Shown one piece after another: positions 40,646 through 50,060 of a DNA stretch of 64,000 nt; position 1 is the stretch's first letter; each line of letters starts with the position of its first letter. The DNA lies in contig NZ_CP016499.1 in NCBI RefSeq assembly GCF_001713475.1, forward strand, positions 2,108,001 through 2,172,000. The letters run 5' to 3'. Under the pieces are notes generated by a model, which saw only the letters and a program-made list of their open reading frames with translations, made no database searches and had not been told where the DNA came from. The position numbers were made by a program, and so were the translations under genes. This DNA is from Agrobacterium sp. RAC06 (GTDB lineage Bacteria > Pseudomonadota > Alphaproteobacteria > Rhizobiales > Rhizobiaceae).

Positions 40646-41710
40646 TCAAAGGTAGTTTACAAGACTCAAGCCCTGGATCCTCGATGTCAGCGTGTATGAT
40701 GCTTCCACCATGGCAAGCAGAGAGTTAACGCGAGTCGACGCTTCGTACGCATCTACTTCAATTTTGCTCGACAGGCTGGTTTCGATAATATCCACCTGAA
40801 CCTTGAGCGAGGCATCCGCCTTCTCAATTCGGTTCTCGGAAAGACCAAGTTCCGAGCGCGTCGAGTTGATGCCGGTGATGGCGCGGCCCGTGTAGTCGAT
40901 CGCCTTGTTGATCGCGACCGTCACTGCGGCGGCCGGCGCACCGATCGTCATGAGTTCCTTGGTCACGATGGCAGAGAGCGCGAAGTAGCGGAAACCGTCT
41001 TCATTGGCCGAGGCCGATGTCTGGACAGTTTCAGACTGCGTGATGCGGCTGGTCATCGCCTGGTCGGTCGCGTTCGACCAATCGGTGTTCCAGTCGGCTC
41101 CGGTATACATCGGCTCCAGCGTGGAGGTGATGAAATCCTCCATGCTCGGGACTGCACCACTCGGGACGATCGTCGCGACGCTCGCCGTATCGGTCGGCGC
41201 GAAGCCGAAATAGGCGGTAAAGGCGTTGTCGAAAGCCGTCTTCGCCGGCGACGTGTCCGTGTACTCGCTGAACGGCTTCACATCGGTGTTGATGCCTGCG
41301 AACAGGAATTCACCATTGGCCGACTGGTTGGCCATGCTCGTCATCGTCGAGAGGGAGTTCGATACGGTCATCACGGTGGTGTTGATCGTGTCGCTGTTCG
41401 ACGACCCGGAGATGGTGATCAGCGCGTTGTTCATCTCTTCGGCGGCGGTCGCGATCTGCTTCAGCGCTTCCTGGGAGGCGGACAGTCGCTGCGTCGCGAT
41501 CGAGTTGTTGCTGATCATCGAGTTCAGCCGCAGGCTTTCACGGTTCAGGTCCACGACGGTCGAGGTCTTGCTGCCCAGTTCGGCACCGATGTCGGCGTAG
41601 AAGCCGGTGCTGACTTCCTGCTGTGACTTCAAGAGCTCATTTTGCGCCTGCCGAATGGTCAGTCGCATGGATGTCTGGGTGGAAAGATTGGAGACGCTAG
41701 CTGTCGACAT
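40646..41710 (-). CDS. flgL: Flagellar hook-filament junction protein FlgL
   Basis: Hook-associated protein 3, 354 residues, exported by the flagellar type III system. Flagellin-like N-terminus (VSNLSTQTSMRLTIRQAQNE) and C-terminus (EASTRVNSLLAMVEASYTLT, SRIQGLSLVNYL) form the helical D0/D1 domain; the middle is variable. It follows flgK with five bases between and precedes flaF. Confidence 0.93.
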   Translation of the reverse strand: MSTASVSNLSTQTSMRLTIRQAQNELLKSQQEVSTGFYADIGAELGSKTSTVVDLNRESLRLNSMISNNSIATQRLSASQEALKQIATAAEEMNNALITISGSSNSDTINTTVMTVSNSLSTMTSMANQSANGEFLFAGINTDVKPFSEYTDTSPAKTAFDNAFTAYFGFAPTDTASVATIVPSGAVPSMEDFITSTLEPMYTGADWNTDWSNATDQAMTSRITQSETVQTSASANEDGFRYFALSAIVTKELMTIGAPAAAVTVAINKAIDYTGRAITGINSTRSELGLSENRIEKADASLKVQVDIIETSLSSKIEVDAYEASTRVNSLLAMVEASYTLTSRIQGLSLVNYL

Positions 41711-41715
41711 TGGGA

Positions 41716-43170
41716 TTACCTCACCATATCCATGACGGCCTTCAGCATCTCATCCACCGTTGAGACGAGCTTGGCTGCGGCCTTATAGGACTGTTCGACA
41801 TCGAGCAGCATCGAGAGTTCTTCGTCGAGACTGACCGCCGTCTTGGAGGAGTAGGTCTGGAACGTACGCTCATAGAGCGCCTGCTTGTTTTCAAACGCCG
41901 TCGAGGCGTTCGAACGCAGCTCTTCGAGCCAGCCGATCGAGTTGCTGGCGAAGGACAAAACACTTGCATCCGTCTTCAGGTCCGCATCGGCGGAGAAGCT
42001 TCTGTTCGCGGCGAGTTCGTCGACATAGCTGTTGATCAGATCGGTGAAGCCCGATGATCCATCGACGTTCTGCACATAGGCGGCGCCATTGATGCCACCG
42101 TCACGGATCAGCATGGGATCGCCGCCGGCATCCGAGCGAACGGCCGGATTGACTTGAATGAGGGCAGCCAGGCCAGGCTCGACCGTTCCCGTCAAGGGAA
42201 TTGTGCCGGTCGGCCAGGTGAACAGGCCCGGCAGTTCGCCGCCGCCGCCGGTGTCGACTTCCTGGAAGGCTTCGATCAGGCCACGCGCGATTTCATCGAG
42301 CTGGGTCTGGAAGGTCGGCGCAATGACATCGCGGATCTGAACGAGCGAAGCAAGCGAACCCTGGCCATCGGTATTGCCGCCGATGCCGGCGCGAACCGCC
42401 GTTCCGTCGATGTAGATGGCATTGCCGGAGACGGTCGAATCATAGGTAAAGGTGCGCACGAAGCTGACTTCGCGCGGCTCCGTCTCGAACAGCGTCGTGC
42501 CGTCATAGGTGTACAGAACCATGTCGCTGTTATCGCGCATGTTCACGGACACGCCGACGATATTGGAGATCTCCTTGAGGAGCGTGTCGCGGCGATCGAG
42601 ATAGTCGTCGGCATTGCCGCCGGTCGCCGTCTGACGCACGACCGTGTCGTTGACGATCTTGAACTCGGCAAGCAGCTTGTTCAGCGACTCGACCTGCTGA
42701 AACATCTGCGCATCGGTGTCTTCGCGCAGTTTCTGCGTCGACATCGTCGTATTGTTCAGCGAGTTGACGACGTCGATTGCATCCGTCACGACCGTGGAAG
42801 CGAGTGCGTATTCGCCCGGGGCGGCGGCGAAAGCCTGCAGGCTGCTTTGCAGGTTCGCGAGATAGTTGGATGGCGACAATTCCTTGTCATTGCCACCAAG
42901 CGCATTGGAAAGCGTGGTCAGGCCGTCCAGAAGTGTCGACTGCGCACTCTGCTGCCCCGTCGACGATGCCATCTGGCGCAGCAGAGCCATCTGCTGCGAC
43001 CGTTCATTCTGCACCGTCGAGAAACCGTAGACGGTCTGCGTGACCACCGCATCACGGCGCACGTAGTTCTCGTTGCCGGTGTTGGCGATGTTCGTCGAGA
43101 TTACGGACGTCTGCTGGGACGTATTCCGGAAAATCGAGTTGGCCGTATTCAGTGACGATGCAAGCGACAT
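41716..43170 (-). CDS. flgK: Flagellar hook-associated protein FlgK
   Basis: Hook-associated protein 1, 484 residues, shorter than the 550 of enteric FlgK. N-terminal rod-type motif SIFRNTSQQTSVISTNIANT, then GNENYVRR; the C-terminus SLDEELSMLLDVEQSYKAAA, KLVSTVDEMLKAVMDMVR is the family signature. It is the second gene after flgE, 21 bases downstream. Confidence 0.95.
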   Translation of the reverse strand: MSLASSLNTANSIFRNTSQQTSVISTNIANTGNENYVRRDAVVTQTVYGFSTVQNERSQQMALLRQMASSTGQQSAQSTLLDGLTTLSNALGGNDKELSPSNYLANLQSSLQAFAAAPGEYALASTVVTDAIDVVNSLNNTTMSTQKLREDTDAQMFQQVESLNKLLAEFKIVNDTVVRQTATGGNADDYLDRRDTLLKEISNIVGVSVNMRDNSDMVLYTYDGTTLFETEPREVSFVRTFTYDSTVSGNAIYIDGTAVRAGIGGNTDGQGSLASLVQIRDVIAPTFQTQLDEIARGLIEAFQEVDTGGGGELPGLFTWPTGTIPLTGTVEPGLAALIQVNPAVRSDAGGDPMLIRDGGINGAAYVQNVDGSSGFTDLINSYVDELAANRSFSADADLKTDASVLSFASNSIGWLEELRSNASTAFENKQALYERTFQTYSSKTAVSLDEELSMLLDVEQSYKAAAKLVSTVDEMLKAVMDMVR

Positions 43171-43191
43171 AGGACTAACCTACTCTTTCGA

Positions 43192-44418
43192 TTATCTCTT
43201 CAGGTTGACCAGGACTTCCATCAATTCGGAGCCGGTCTGGAATACCTTGGAGTTTGCAGTGTAGTTGCGCTGGGACTCGATCATCGCGGTGAGCTCTTCA
43301 GCGACATCCACGTTGGAGTCTTCAAGTGCGCCCGACAGGATCGTGCCGAAGCCGCTGGAGCCGGCATAGCCAAGGATGACGACACCGGAGTCGTTCGACT
43401 GGGTGTACATGTTGCCGGCCACCGGATTGAGATTGTCCGGGCTCTGGACACTGGCGAGCGCGACGCGGAAGGTCGGCACCAAATCGCCGTTGTCGTAGGC
43501 AATCGAAACGATGCCCTTGTCGTCGATTTCGTAACCCTTGACCTTCGAGGCGGCGTTGCCGTCCACCTTGCCCAGCTGGACGGAGAAATCCGAGGCGAGC
43601 TGGGTCGTATCGCCAATGCTGATCAGGATACCGGTACCAGGGTCGCCGACTTCAGCGCCGTCTACAGTGTAGGGATCAAGCGGCAGCTCGGCTGGATCGG
43701 GAGTTACGAGTTTGCCGTCCGCGTCAAAAACCAACGTTTGGGGCGCAAGGACCTGAGTGCCGTTATCCCGTTCAACCGCAGAGACCTCCCACGTATTGTC
43801 GGCGATCTTCTCATAGGTGAAATCGATCAATCGGCTTGATCCTTGACTGTCAAAGACGGTCAGAGACGTCTTCTTGATGTCAGTGGCAACACCTACCTCG
43901 GCCGAGTTCGGCAGGTTCACGTTCAGCGTGCCTGTCAGTGATCTGACTGCCGAAATCCCCGAACCGGAGAGGTCCACTGGCTCCAAGCCATCGAAACCAT
44001 TCACGACAATCGTCGGATCGACCTCAGAATCATAGGGATAACCCTGCAGCGTATAGCCGGCCGTGTTCTTCAGGGTTCCGTCGTCCTGCAGAACAAAGGA
44101 ACCGGCACGCGTCATATAGGGGGTGCCGTCGTCGCCCTTGACGATGAAGAAGCCGTCGCCATTGATGGCGAGGTCCGTCGTCGACGTCGTGTAGCTGAAG
44201 GTACCCTGGCTCGAAATCGAGTAGCGCACGTCCGTTTCGACACCGCCGGAATTGTAGGCGCCGTTCGTGGTCGGCAAAATCATGGATGAAAATTGCACCG
44301 AGGCCTTTTTGTAGCCGACAGTGCTGGAATTGGCGATGTTGTCAGCGACGGTGCTCAGCCGGTTCGACTGGGCATTCATGCCGGAGACACCCGTTCGCAT
44401 GGTTCCGTAAAGGCTCAT
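43192..44418 (-). CDS. flgE: Flagellar hook protein FlgE
   Basis: Main hook subunit, 408 residues. N-terminal MSLYGTMRTGVSGMNAQSNR with LSTVADNIANSSTVGYKKAS is the flagellar rod/hook motif; the C-terminal VDVAEELTAMIESQRNYTAN, SKVFQTGSELMEVLVNLKR is equally typical. ATG 44418 is preceded by GAGGA seven bases upstream. It heads the flgE-flgK-flgL-flaF-flbT-flgD-fliQ-flhA-fliR run and lies downstream of rem beyond a strong terminator. Confidence 0.96.
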   Translation of the reverse strand: MSLYGTMRTGVSGMNAQSNRLSTVADNIANSSTVGYKKASVQFSSMILPTTNGAYNSGGVETDVRYSISSQGTFSYTTSTTDLAINGDGFFIVKGDDGTPYMTRAGSFVLQDDGTLKNTAGYTLQGYPYDSEVDPTIVVNGFDGLEPVDLSGSGISAVRSLTGTLNVNLPNSAEVGVATDIKKTSLTVFDSQGSSRLIDFTYEKIADNTWEVSAVERDNGTQVLAPQTLVFDADGKLVTPDPAELPLDPYTVDGAEVGDPGTGILISIGDTTQLASDFSVQLGKVDGNAASKVKGYEIDDKGIVSIAYDNGDLVPTFRVALASVQSPDNLNPVAGNMYTQSNDSGVVILGYAGSSGFGTILSGALEDSNVDVAEELTAMIESQRNYTANSKVFQTGSELMEVLVNLKR

Positions 44419-44518
44419 GTCAAAATCCTCGTTTGCTAGTCGATTTGGAGAGTATGAGGTGGGCCTTGCGTGAAGCTGTCTGGCTTGAGCGCCCAGCTTT
44501 TTCCCTCGCGTCGAGGGA

Positions 44519-44548
44519 AAAAAATGCGGCCGCTCAAGGGCGGCCGCA
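44519..44548 (-). terminator. Rho-independent terminator of rem
   Basis: TGCGGCCGC (44525-44533) pairs with GCGGCCGCA (44540-44548) around TCAAGG; on the minus strand it runs into seven Ts (44524-44518 region). It lies eight bases after the rem stop and separates rem from flgE. Confidence 0.93.
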
Positions 44549-44556
44549 GGTAGAGA

Positions 44557-45228
44557 TCAGCTCCAGTCGATGCAGTAGCCGAGGAAGCGTTTGGAATCGA
44601 CAGGATCGAAACCCAGCTTCTTGCGCAGCTTCTTGCGAAGCTTGGAAATGTGACTTTCAACGACGTTCTCTTCGACTTCCTCGTCGAAGATCCCGTAGAT
44701 CGCGTTGAAGATCTGCGTCTTCGATACGCGTCGGCCGCGGTTTGCGACCAAATATTCCAGGATGCGGCGCTCGCGGCGCGGCAAGGGGAAGACGTCGCCG
44801 GCGATCTCGGGATCACGGCCGTCGGAGAAGACCTTGATCGGACCGATCTCGGTGAAATTGGTGATTGCCCGCAGACGCCGGCGGATAGCCGCAGCGCGCG
44901 CCAGGATTTCACGGGGATGCACGGGCTTACGTACGACGTCATCGACTCCGCAATCGAAGAGCGCCAAAGTAGCCTCCAGGGATGGATGATCGCTGACCGC
45001 GATCACCGGCGCCTGGGTCCGGTCACGAATTGCCCGCGGCAATTCGAGGGTCATCTCGCCCTGGCCGAGGACGAACGCCTCAACCGCTGCAATGTCGGAA
45101 TCGGCCGCTGTATTGACCCATTCCCCGAACTCCCGGGGGTCGAACCCCGTCGAGGGAATCCCCTCGCGTCCAAATAGTGATGTGTATCCGTCTTTCACGA
45201 GCTCGCGCTCATCTACCACGACGATCAT
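44557..45228 (-). CDS. rem: Motility transcriptional regulator Rem (OmpR type)
   Basis: Response-regulator-like protein of 223 residues. The receiver-like N-terminus ([34 protein letters not shown]) lacks a clear phospho-acceptor Asp in the usual place; the C-terminal winged helix is [53 protein letters not shown]. In S. meliloti, Rem activates class IB/III flagellar genes during exponential growth and is itself under VisN/VisR. ATG 45228 follows GGAGG. It is monocistronic between the transglycosylase and flgE. Confidence 0.93.
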   Translation of the reverse strand: MIVVVDERELVKDGYTSLFGREGIPSTGFDPREFGEWVNTAADSDIAAVEAFVLGQGEMTLELPRAIRDRTQAPVIAVSDHPSLEATLALFDCGVDDVVRKPVHPREILARAAAIRRRLRAITNFTEIGPIKVFSDGRDPEIAGDVFPLPRRERRILEYLVANRGRRVSKTQIFNAIYGIFDEEVEENVVESHISKLRKKLRKKLGFDPVDSKRFLGYCIDWS

Positions 45229-45353
45229 TCAGCCGCCTCCGAATCAGTGTGGTGTTTCGATGCACCATGGGTACGAATCGGGGGATTCATGAACAACTAG
45301 GAGAACTTAACCATAGTAATTAACGATTGATTAACCATTTGGTGCCGATTTGA

Positions 45354-45365
45354 ACTAGATCTAGT
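45354..45365. promoter_or_regulatory. Palindrome upstream of rem, candidate activator site
   Basis: ACTAGATCTAGT is a perfect 12-base palindrome about 126 bases before the rem start, next to AT-rich sequence (45308-45340, TTAACCATAGTAATTAACGA). A LuxR-type dimer such as VisN/VisR would be a plausible binder; unproven. Confidence 0.45.
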
Positions 45366-45508
45366 ATGTTTTGAACTACGCTGACACAATTTTTCGGTGG
45401 AAAAGTTAACGCAAGTTTCGCACAAGGTCTTGCATGAGCTCTCGTTACCGCAGTGTCGCCACAATTCGCAAATCGGCACAATCGTGGCTGTCAAACAATC
45501 ATGGGTTG

Positions 45509-46090
45509 CTATTCACCGCAAAATTGTCGCGCATTGGGCGTCCAGTTCCCATAGCCCGTGGCAACCAGATTGGAGATCACACGGCACACGTAACGCTTCT
45601 GGGCGGGATCATTATTAGGTCCTGCATGATAGCGCGCAACCGCCATCGTCCAGGTTTCATGACGATTGTGAAGGTTGCTGAGGAAGCGAGCGGCATATTC
45701 CACGTTGCGCCTCGGGTCAAACATCGCCTCGACTGAGGTAAAGTGCTCCCCGTGGAAGTGCTGATTGATCTGCATGCAGCCGACATCGATCAACTTCGCT
45801 CCGCCCATTCTTGCACGCTCGAAGCCGTCGAGAGCAGCATCCAGATCGTCGAAGTAATAGGCTTTGCCCTCGACGTTCATGGCATAGGGGGCAAGACTGC
45901 CCTTGCGGCCAGTCTCTGTCAGGCCGACCGAATAGAGAATGCCTTCGGGAACGCCGTATTTGGCAGCGGCCGCGCTGATGGCGCCCTCACAGGCACCGCG
46001 ACTTGCCTCTACCTCAGACGTAAAGCTGATCAGGGCGAGCGCCGCGATTGCCGGAAGCGGGAACATCCGTCGTATCAGCAACACGCTCAT
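45509..46090 (-). CDS. Lytic transglycosylase of the flagellar cluster
   Basis: Exported peptidoglycan-cleaving enzyme of 193 residues, SLT/lysozyme-like fold. Signal peptide MSVLLIRRMFPLPAIAALAL with cleavage near VEA-SR; catalytic Glu is in LYSVGLTETGRKGSL (about 52-66), followed by VGCMQINQHFHGEHF (about 104-118) and NVEYAARFLSNLHNRHETW. It likely opens the wall for rod growth, making up for the missing FlgJ muramidase half. The start ATG 46090 lies inside the fliK 3' end, a 77-base overlap; a second in-frame ATG at 46066 would shorten it. Confidence 0.88.
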   Translation of the reverse strand: MSVLLIRRMFPLPAIAALALISFTSEVEASRGACEGAISAAAAKYGVPEGILYSVGLTETGRKGSLAPYAMNVEGKAYYFDDLDAALDGFERARMGGAKLIDVGCMQINQHFHGEHFTSVEAMFDPRRNVEYAARFLSNLHNRHETWTMAVARYHAGPNNDPAQKRYVCRVISNLVATGYGNWTPNARQFCGE

Positions 46091-47411
46091 CCGCCATCCT
46101 CACGCTATTTCCTGGCGCGTCACCGCGCTGCTGTCGTTCACCGCCCTGATTTCCGGGCTGGAATGCCTGTTGGCCGGACTGCTGGTTCTGCGATCCATTC
46201 TGTCCTGCATCTGCGCTGCGATCCGCCGACGGGGTCTGCATGGTCACCTGGACCTGGTCGACGACCAGACCCTGGGCCCGGAGTGCCTTCAGGATGTCGC
46301 TCTGATCGTTTGAGAGCTGGCGGAAGGCCGCCGGGTTGTCGACGGTCAGTTGAACACTCAGCTCTTCGCCTGACAGGCGCAGGGTAGCGGTGACACTGCC
46401 GAGCTCAATCGGTGTCATCTGGAGCTTCAACGTATGCACGACCTTGCCCTGGCTGGACTGGGCAGCGGCATTGGCGAGCTCTGAGCCGGGCGCCATGGCA
46501 CCGAGCCACTCATTGTCGCCCAGCATCGCTGCAGTAATGGACGCGGCATTGGATGTGGAGACTGGAGCGATATAGCGGCGGCTATCGACGACCGTGACCG
46601 TTTCAACCACTTTCTGCTCGGTCTGCTCCGGAGAAGACGCCCCCTCCCCGCGCAGAACAAGTGGCTGCCCCTTGCCGTCTGCCCGGATGAAGCGGAAATC
46701 GCGATCGCCGTCCGAGCTGTCGTCATCCGAAGCGGCGTTATCGGCGGCGTCATGGGCCTTGGCGTCAATAAGGTTCCCGGCGAGAACCTTCTGATCGTCC
46801 TTGTCCGACTTGTCGCCCTTGGCTGGCTCTTTGCCCTTCTCGGCGGGATCAATCTTGCCACCCGCCAGAAGCTGAAGCACATCGGCGAGGTCCGCCACCG
46901 GAGTTTCGGACGGGGACGCCTCGCCTGCAGCCTGCTCGGTCGCCACTGGTTCGCCTTCACCGGTTTCCTTGCGATCCCGAACGGCCGCCATCGCCTTCGC
47001 CAGTTGCGCCTTCAGTTCCGGATCGAGGCCTTCGATCTCGACCTGAGGCTCCTTATCGCCCTGAGCATTTGCTTTGGTCTTGGCCTGCGCCTTGGCGAGA
47101 GCCCGGATCAGATCCCCCGTCGAGACGTCATCCGGAAGTGCATCGAGTTCCGCCAGCAAAGCATCATCGATGAAGGATCGTTCACTCGCCCGCGCCATCT
47201 TTGCATCTGGCTGATTTACCTCTGCCTCCGAGGCTTCCGTCTCGTCGCGTGTGCGATCCTGCTTCGACGCACCTGCCTCCTGCTCGCCGGATTTGGAGAG
47301 CACCTTGGAGAAGCTGCCGTCGTCCGCCGCCTTGTCTGCGCGGCCCGAGCCGCTTGCAGCCGCCGGGCCATCCGTCGCGGGCATTCTGGGGGCGGAAAGT
47401 GCGTCCATCAT
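46014..47411 (-). CDS. fliK: Flagellar hook-length control protein FliK (MotD)
   Basis: Exported hook-length ruler of about 465 residues, first called MotD in S. meliloti. The N-terminal two thirds are low-complexity, rich in Ala, Asp, Glu, Lys (DKDDQKVLAGNLIDAK); the C-terminal FliK domain is LKLQMTPIELGSVTATLRLS, GEELSVQLTVDNPAAFRQLS, QSDILKALRAQGLVVDQVQV. The start is MMDALSAP at 47411, two bases after the motC stop, with AAGG inside the motC end; the frame is open further up but overlaps motC. Its end overlaps the transglycosylase start. Confidence 0.93.
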   Translation of the reverse strand: MMDALSAPRMPATDGPAAASGSGRADKAADDGSFSKVLSKSGEQEAGASKQDRTRDETEASEAEVNQPDAKMARASERSFIDDALLAELDALPDDVSTGDLIRALAKAQAKTKANAQGDKEPQVEIEGLDPELKAQLAKAMAAVRDRKETGEGEPVATEQAAGEASPSETPVADLADVLQLLAGGKIDPAEKGKEPAKGDKSDKDDQKVLAGNLIDAKAHDAADNAASDDDSSDGDRDFRFIRADGKGQPLVLRGEGASSPEQTEQKVVETVTVVDSRRYIAPVSTSNAASITAAMLGDNEWLGAMAPGSELANAAAQSSQGKVVHTLKLQMTPIELGSVTATLRLSGEELSVQLTVDNPAAFRQLSNDQSDILKALRAQGLVVDQVQVTMQTPSADRSADAGQNGSQNQQSGQQAFQPGNQGGERQQRGDAPGNSVRMADERVADTTDVPASGNRGARPDQLYV

Positions 47412-47412
47412 G

Positions 47413-48735
47413 TTACGGGCCTTCTTTCTGGAGAAGATCGTCGATTGCGTCGAGCTTAGAGCGTCCGGAATCGACGAAGCTACGCAATTCCGGGTCGATT
47501 TCGGTTTGCTCGGCAGGAAGTGTCGCGGCTGCGTCGGCGACTGGCTGCGTTGCGTCAGCCTGCGTAACTGAGGCCGGCTCCGGCTGGGCAAACGGATCCT
47601 GCAGGTCCGGATCAGCCGATGCGGATTGTGCCGGATCGTCGATGCTCACAGCTTCCGCCAAAGGCGTCTGGGAACGCTGAATGGGTTCGGGTTTGCGCAG
47701 GACTTCTTTAGCGATGGTTTCAGCCGCCTGCCTCAAGGCGCGATCCCTGGGCGACAACATGTCTTCCGGGACCTGCATCAAGGCCGCCATCGCGTCGGTG
47801 ACATTCTCAGTGGGGACACGCACGAGGCTGCCATAGAGTTTCGCCAGAGCGTCGGCACCTTCCTCGGTGCCGGAAAGCAGCTTTGCCTGCTCGGCCGCCA
47901 TGGTCGCCAGTTGGTTGTGGCCGGCAATGGCCGCCTCACGGGCAATCCGTAGGTAGACCTCACGGCGCCGATCCGCGTCCATGTAGCCGAGTGTGGCTTC
48001 GATGTCGGTGGGCTTCAGCACCTCGTAATGCTCCACGACGAAACGGACGAACAGATCAGCGAACTGGCTGGCATAGGGAGAATAGAGGAAGCGACGCGCA
48101 TAGCCATTGGCGTAAAGCGAGGCCTTGTCGACGATCTTGGCATCGACCGCGACCGCAAGCGACCGTCGCAGGGCCGCTTCCTCTACGATGGTGCCGGGCG
48201 CCGTAAGGCGGGCCCAATCGTAGAACTTGAGCGCAGCGGCCGGATCGCGCGTCAGGGTCACATTGCCGGCGACCAGCGCCAGATAGGGGCCGATCTTGTC
48301 ATTCTTGTATTCGACGGCCATGTCGCCGAGGGTCTTGCCGATGAGAGTACCCTTGCCGCTCAGATACTTGCGCAAGGCATCACTGACCCGGTTGTCGAAG
48401 TTGCCCTCGATGTCGCGGGCGACCAGGAATTCCAGGGTTGCCGGATTTCCTCCGCTCATCGCGTAAATCAGGGCTGCATCGACGTTGCGAGGATCCTGGA
48501 AAATCTTCGGGTCGGCCGTGCGCAAACGCTCGTCGATCGTGTTGAGCACGAACCGCTGCATGTCGGCTGCAGAATGGTCGCCGCGCACCACAGTATCCTG
48601 GACGAATTGCAGCGATCGCAGCATTCGATACGGCTCGATCGCCTCGTCCGTCGACTGCGCATGGCCGAACGATCCGACCGAAAAGACGGTCAGACCGGAC
48701 AGCAGCAGGCGGAGGGTGAGACGGCGGATGAGCAT
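47413..48735 (-). CDS. motC: Motility protein MotC
   Basis: Periplasmic motor protein of 440 residues specific to rhizobia; it binds the periplasmic part of MotB and is needed for motor speed and function. Signal peptide MLIRRLTLRLLLSGLTVFSV with cleavage near GHA-QS. The mature part is helical repeats (VVRGDHSAADMQRFVLNTID, YAMSGGNPATLEFLVARDIE) and a Pro/Ala/Gln-rich C-terminal third. It is placed between motB (three bases apart) and fliK. MotE, its dedicated chaperone, is encoded at 58015. Confidence 0.93.
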   Translation of the reverse strand: MLIRRLTLRLLLSGLTVFSVGSFGHAQSTDEAIEPYRMLRSLQFVQDTVVRGDHSAADMQRFVLNTIDERLRTADPKIFQDPRNVDAALIYAMSGGNPATLEFLVARDIEGNFDNRVSDALRKYLSGKGTLIGKTLGDMAVEYKNDKIGPYLALVAGNVTLTRDPAAALKFYDWARLTAPGTIVEEAALRRSLAVAVDAKIVDKASLYANGYARRFLYSPYASQFADLFVRFVVEHYEVLKPTDIEATLGYMDADRRREVYLRIAREAAIAGHNQLATMAAEQAKLLSGTEEGADALAKLYGSLVRVPTENVTDAMAALMQVPEDMLSPRDRALRQAAETIAKEVLRKPEPIQRSQTPLAEAVSIDDPAQSASADPDLQDPFAQPEPASVTQADATQPVADAAATLPAEQTEIDPELRSFVDSGRSKLDAIDDLLQKEGP

Positions 48736-48737
48736 GG

Positions 48738-50060
48738 TCAGCCCTGCTCCGCTTCGATCAGGATCTCGATGCGACGGTTGGCGTCTGCGAGCGGATCCTC
48801 CGGCACCTGCAGGCGCCGATCGGCAAAGCCGGAGACCTGTTCGACACGATCTTCGTCAAGACCGCCGCGGACCAGCATGAAATAGGCGCTGTGGGCGCGG
48901 GCCATGGAAAGCCGCCAGTTGTCATTTTCCGTGCCGCGGAACGGGCGGGCGTCCGTATGGCCACGGATCACGATGCGGCCCGGCTTTTCCTGCAGGATCT
49001 GACCGAGTTTCTCCATGGCGACCACCAGTTCCCGGCGTGGCACGGCCGAGCCGAGATTGAACATGGCGGCATCGCTCTGATCGCTGATCGTGACCAGCAA
49101 GCCACCTTCCGTCGGCGTGACGATGAGCCCCTCGGCCAGCTTGCCGGCTGCTCCGCCAATGGCATTTGCGATTTCAGCCTTGAGGGTGTCCGCCGCCGCA
49201 AGCTGAGCCTCGAGCTCAGCCTCGGCGGTTTCCGGCTTCTCAGCAACTCCCTCGAGCGGCTGTTCGGTCTGGCCGATCTCCGACGCGTCTGCGTCGGCCG
49301 GCTTGTCAGCGGCCATCGCTTCTGATGGCGTGGCTGCCGGATCCGGTTTCTGACCGGGCACTACAAGGGCGATCTGCTGTTCGGGCTCGGTCGAAGGTTC
49401 AGACGTGTCAGCGTCGGATGGCGAGGCGGTCTGTGCCTGCTCGGCCGGCGTCTGCGCGTCGGTCGGATCGCCCGGCGGACCGTTGGCGGTCTGAACCTGC
49501 TGCGTCCAGAAATCCGGATCGAAAGGATCGCGATAGGCCTCACCGCCCTGAGCGCCGGTAGACGGGCCAGAGTCGGCTGCGCCGCCTTCGCCCTTGGCGC
49601 TGACATTGGCCTGTTGCCCGACTTCCTGGGCAATTTCAGCCAGAACCGAATAGGGGTTTTCGAAGAAGTCGGCCTCCGAATAATTGGCTTCGTCGCCCGA
49701 GGAGGCCGTCTGGTCGTCACCGGTCGCGGCGGCGGAACCTACCTTGTCCTGGTCTTCATCGACCTGGGAGCGTTCCTTCTTCTCTTGGCCCTCGCTGGTT
49801 TCGACCGGCTTCTCGAGCCCCTTTTCGGTGGGCTTTTCGTCGGCAAGCTGAATTGGATTGAAGTAACTGGCCACCGTGGCCTTGGTCTCTTCATTGGCAG
49901 CATTGACCAGCCACATGACGAGGAAGAAGGCCATCATCGCTGTCATGAAGTCGGCAAAGGCGATCTTCCACGCTCCGCCATGCGCGCCATCGTGGTCACC
50001 CTTGCGGCGCTTGACGATGATGATCTGGCTCTTGCCGTGGTGGTGGTTCTCGTCGCTCAT
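48738..50060 (-). CDS. motB: Flagellar stator protein MotB
   Basis: Stator subunit of 440 residues, larger than enteric MotB. The single helix AFADFMTAMMAFFLVMWLVN (about 35-54) holds the proton-carrying Asp37. A long acidic periplasmic insert (about 60-300, rich in Glu, Ala, Pro, Thr) precedes the OmpA-like peptidoglycan-binding domain near 310-435 (GRIVIRGHTDARPFRGTEND, RRIEILIEAE). The insert may contact MotC. motA is not in the window. ATG 50060 overlaps the stop of the upstream FliH-like gene by four bases. Confidence 0.96.
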   Translation of the reverse strand: MSDENHHHGKSQIIIVKRRKGDHDGAHGGAWKIAFADFMTAMMAFFLVMWLVNAANEETKATVASYFNPIQLADEKPTEKGLEKPVETSEGQEKKERSQVDEDQDKVGSAAATGDDQTASSGDEANYSEADFFENPYSVLAEIAQEVGQQANVSAKGEGGAADSGPSTGAQGGEAYRDPFDPDFWTQQVQTANGPPGDPTDAQTPAEQAQTASPSDADTSEPSTEPEQQIALVVPGQKPDPAATPSEAMAADKPADADASEIGQTEQPLEGVAEKPETAEAELEAQLAAADTLKAEIANAIGGAAGKLAEGLIVTPTEGGLLVTISDQSDAAMFNLGSAVPRRELVVAMEKLGQILQEKPGRIVIRGHTDARPFRGTENDNWRLSMARAHSAYFMLVRGGLDEDRVEQVSGFADRRLQVPEDPLADANRRIEILIEAEQG

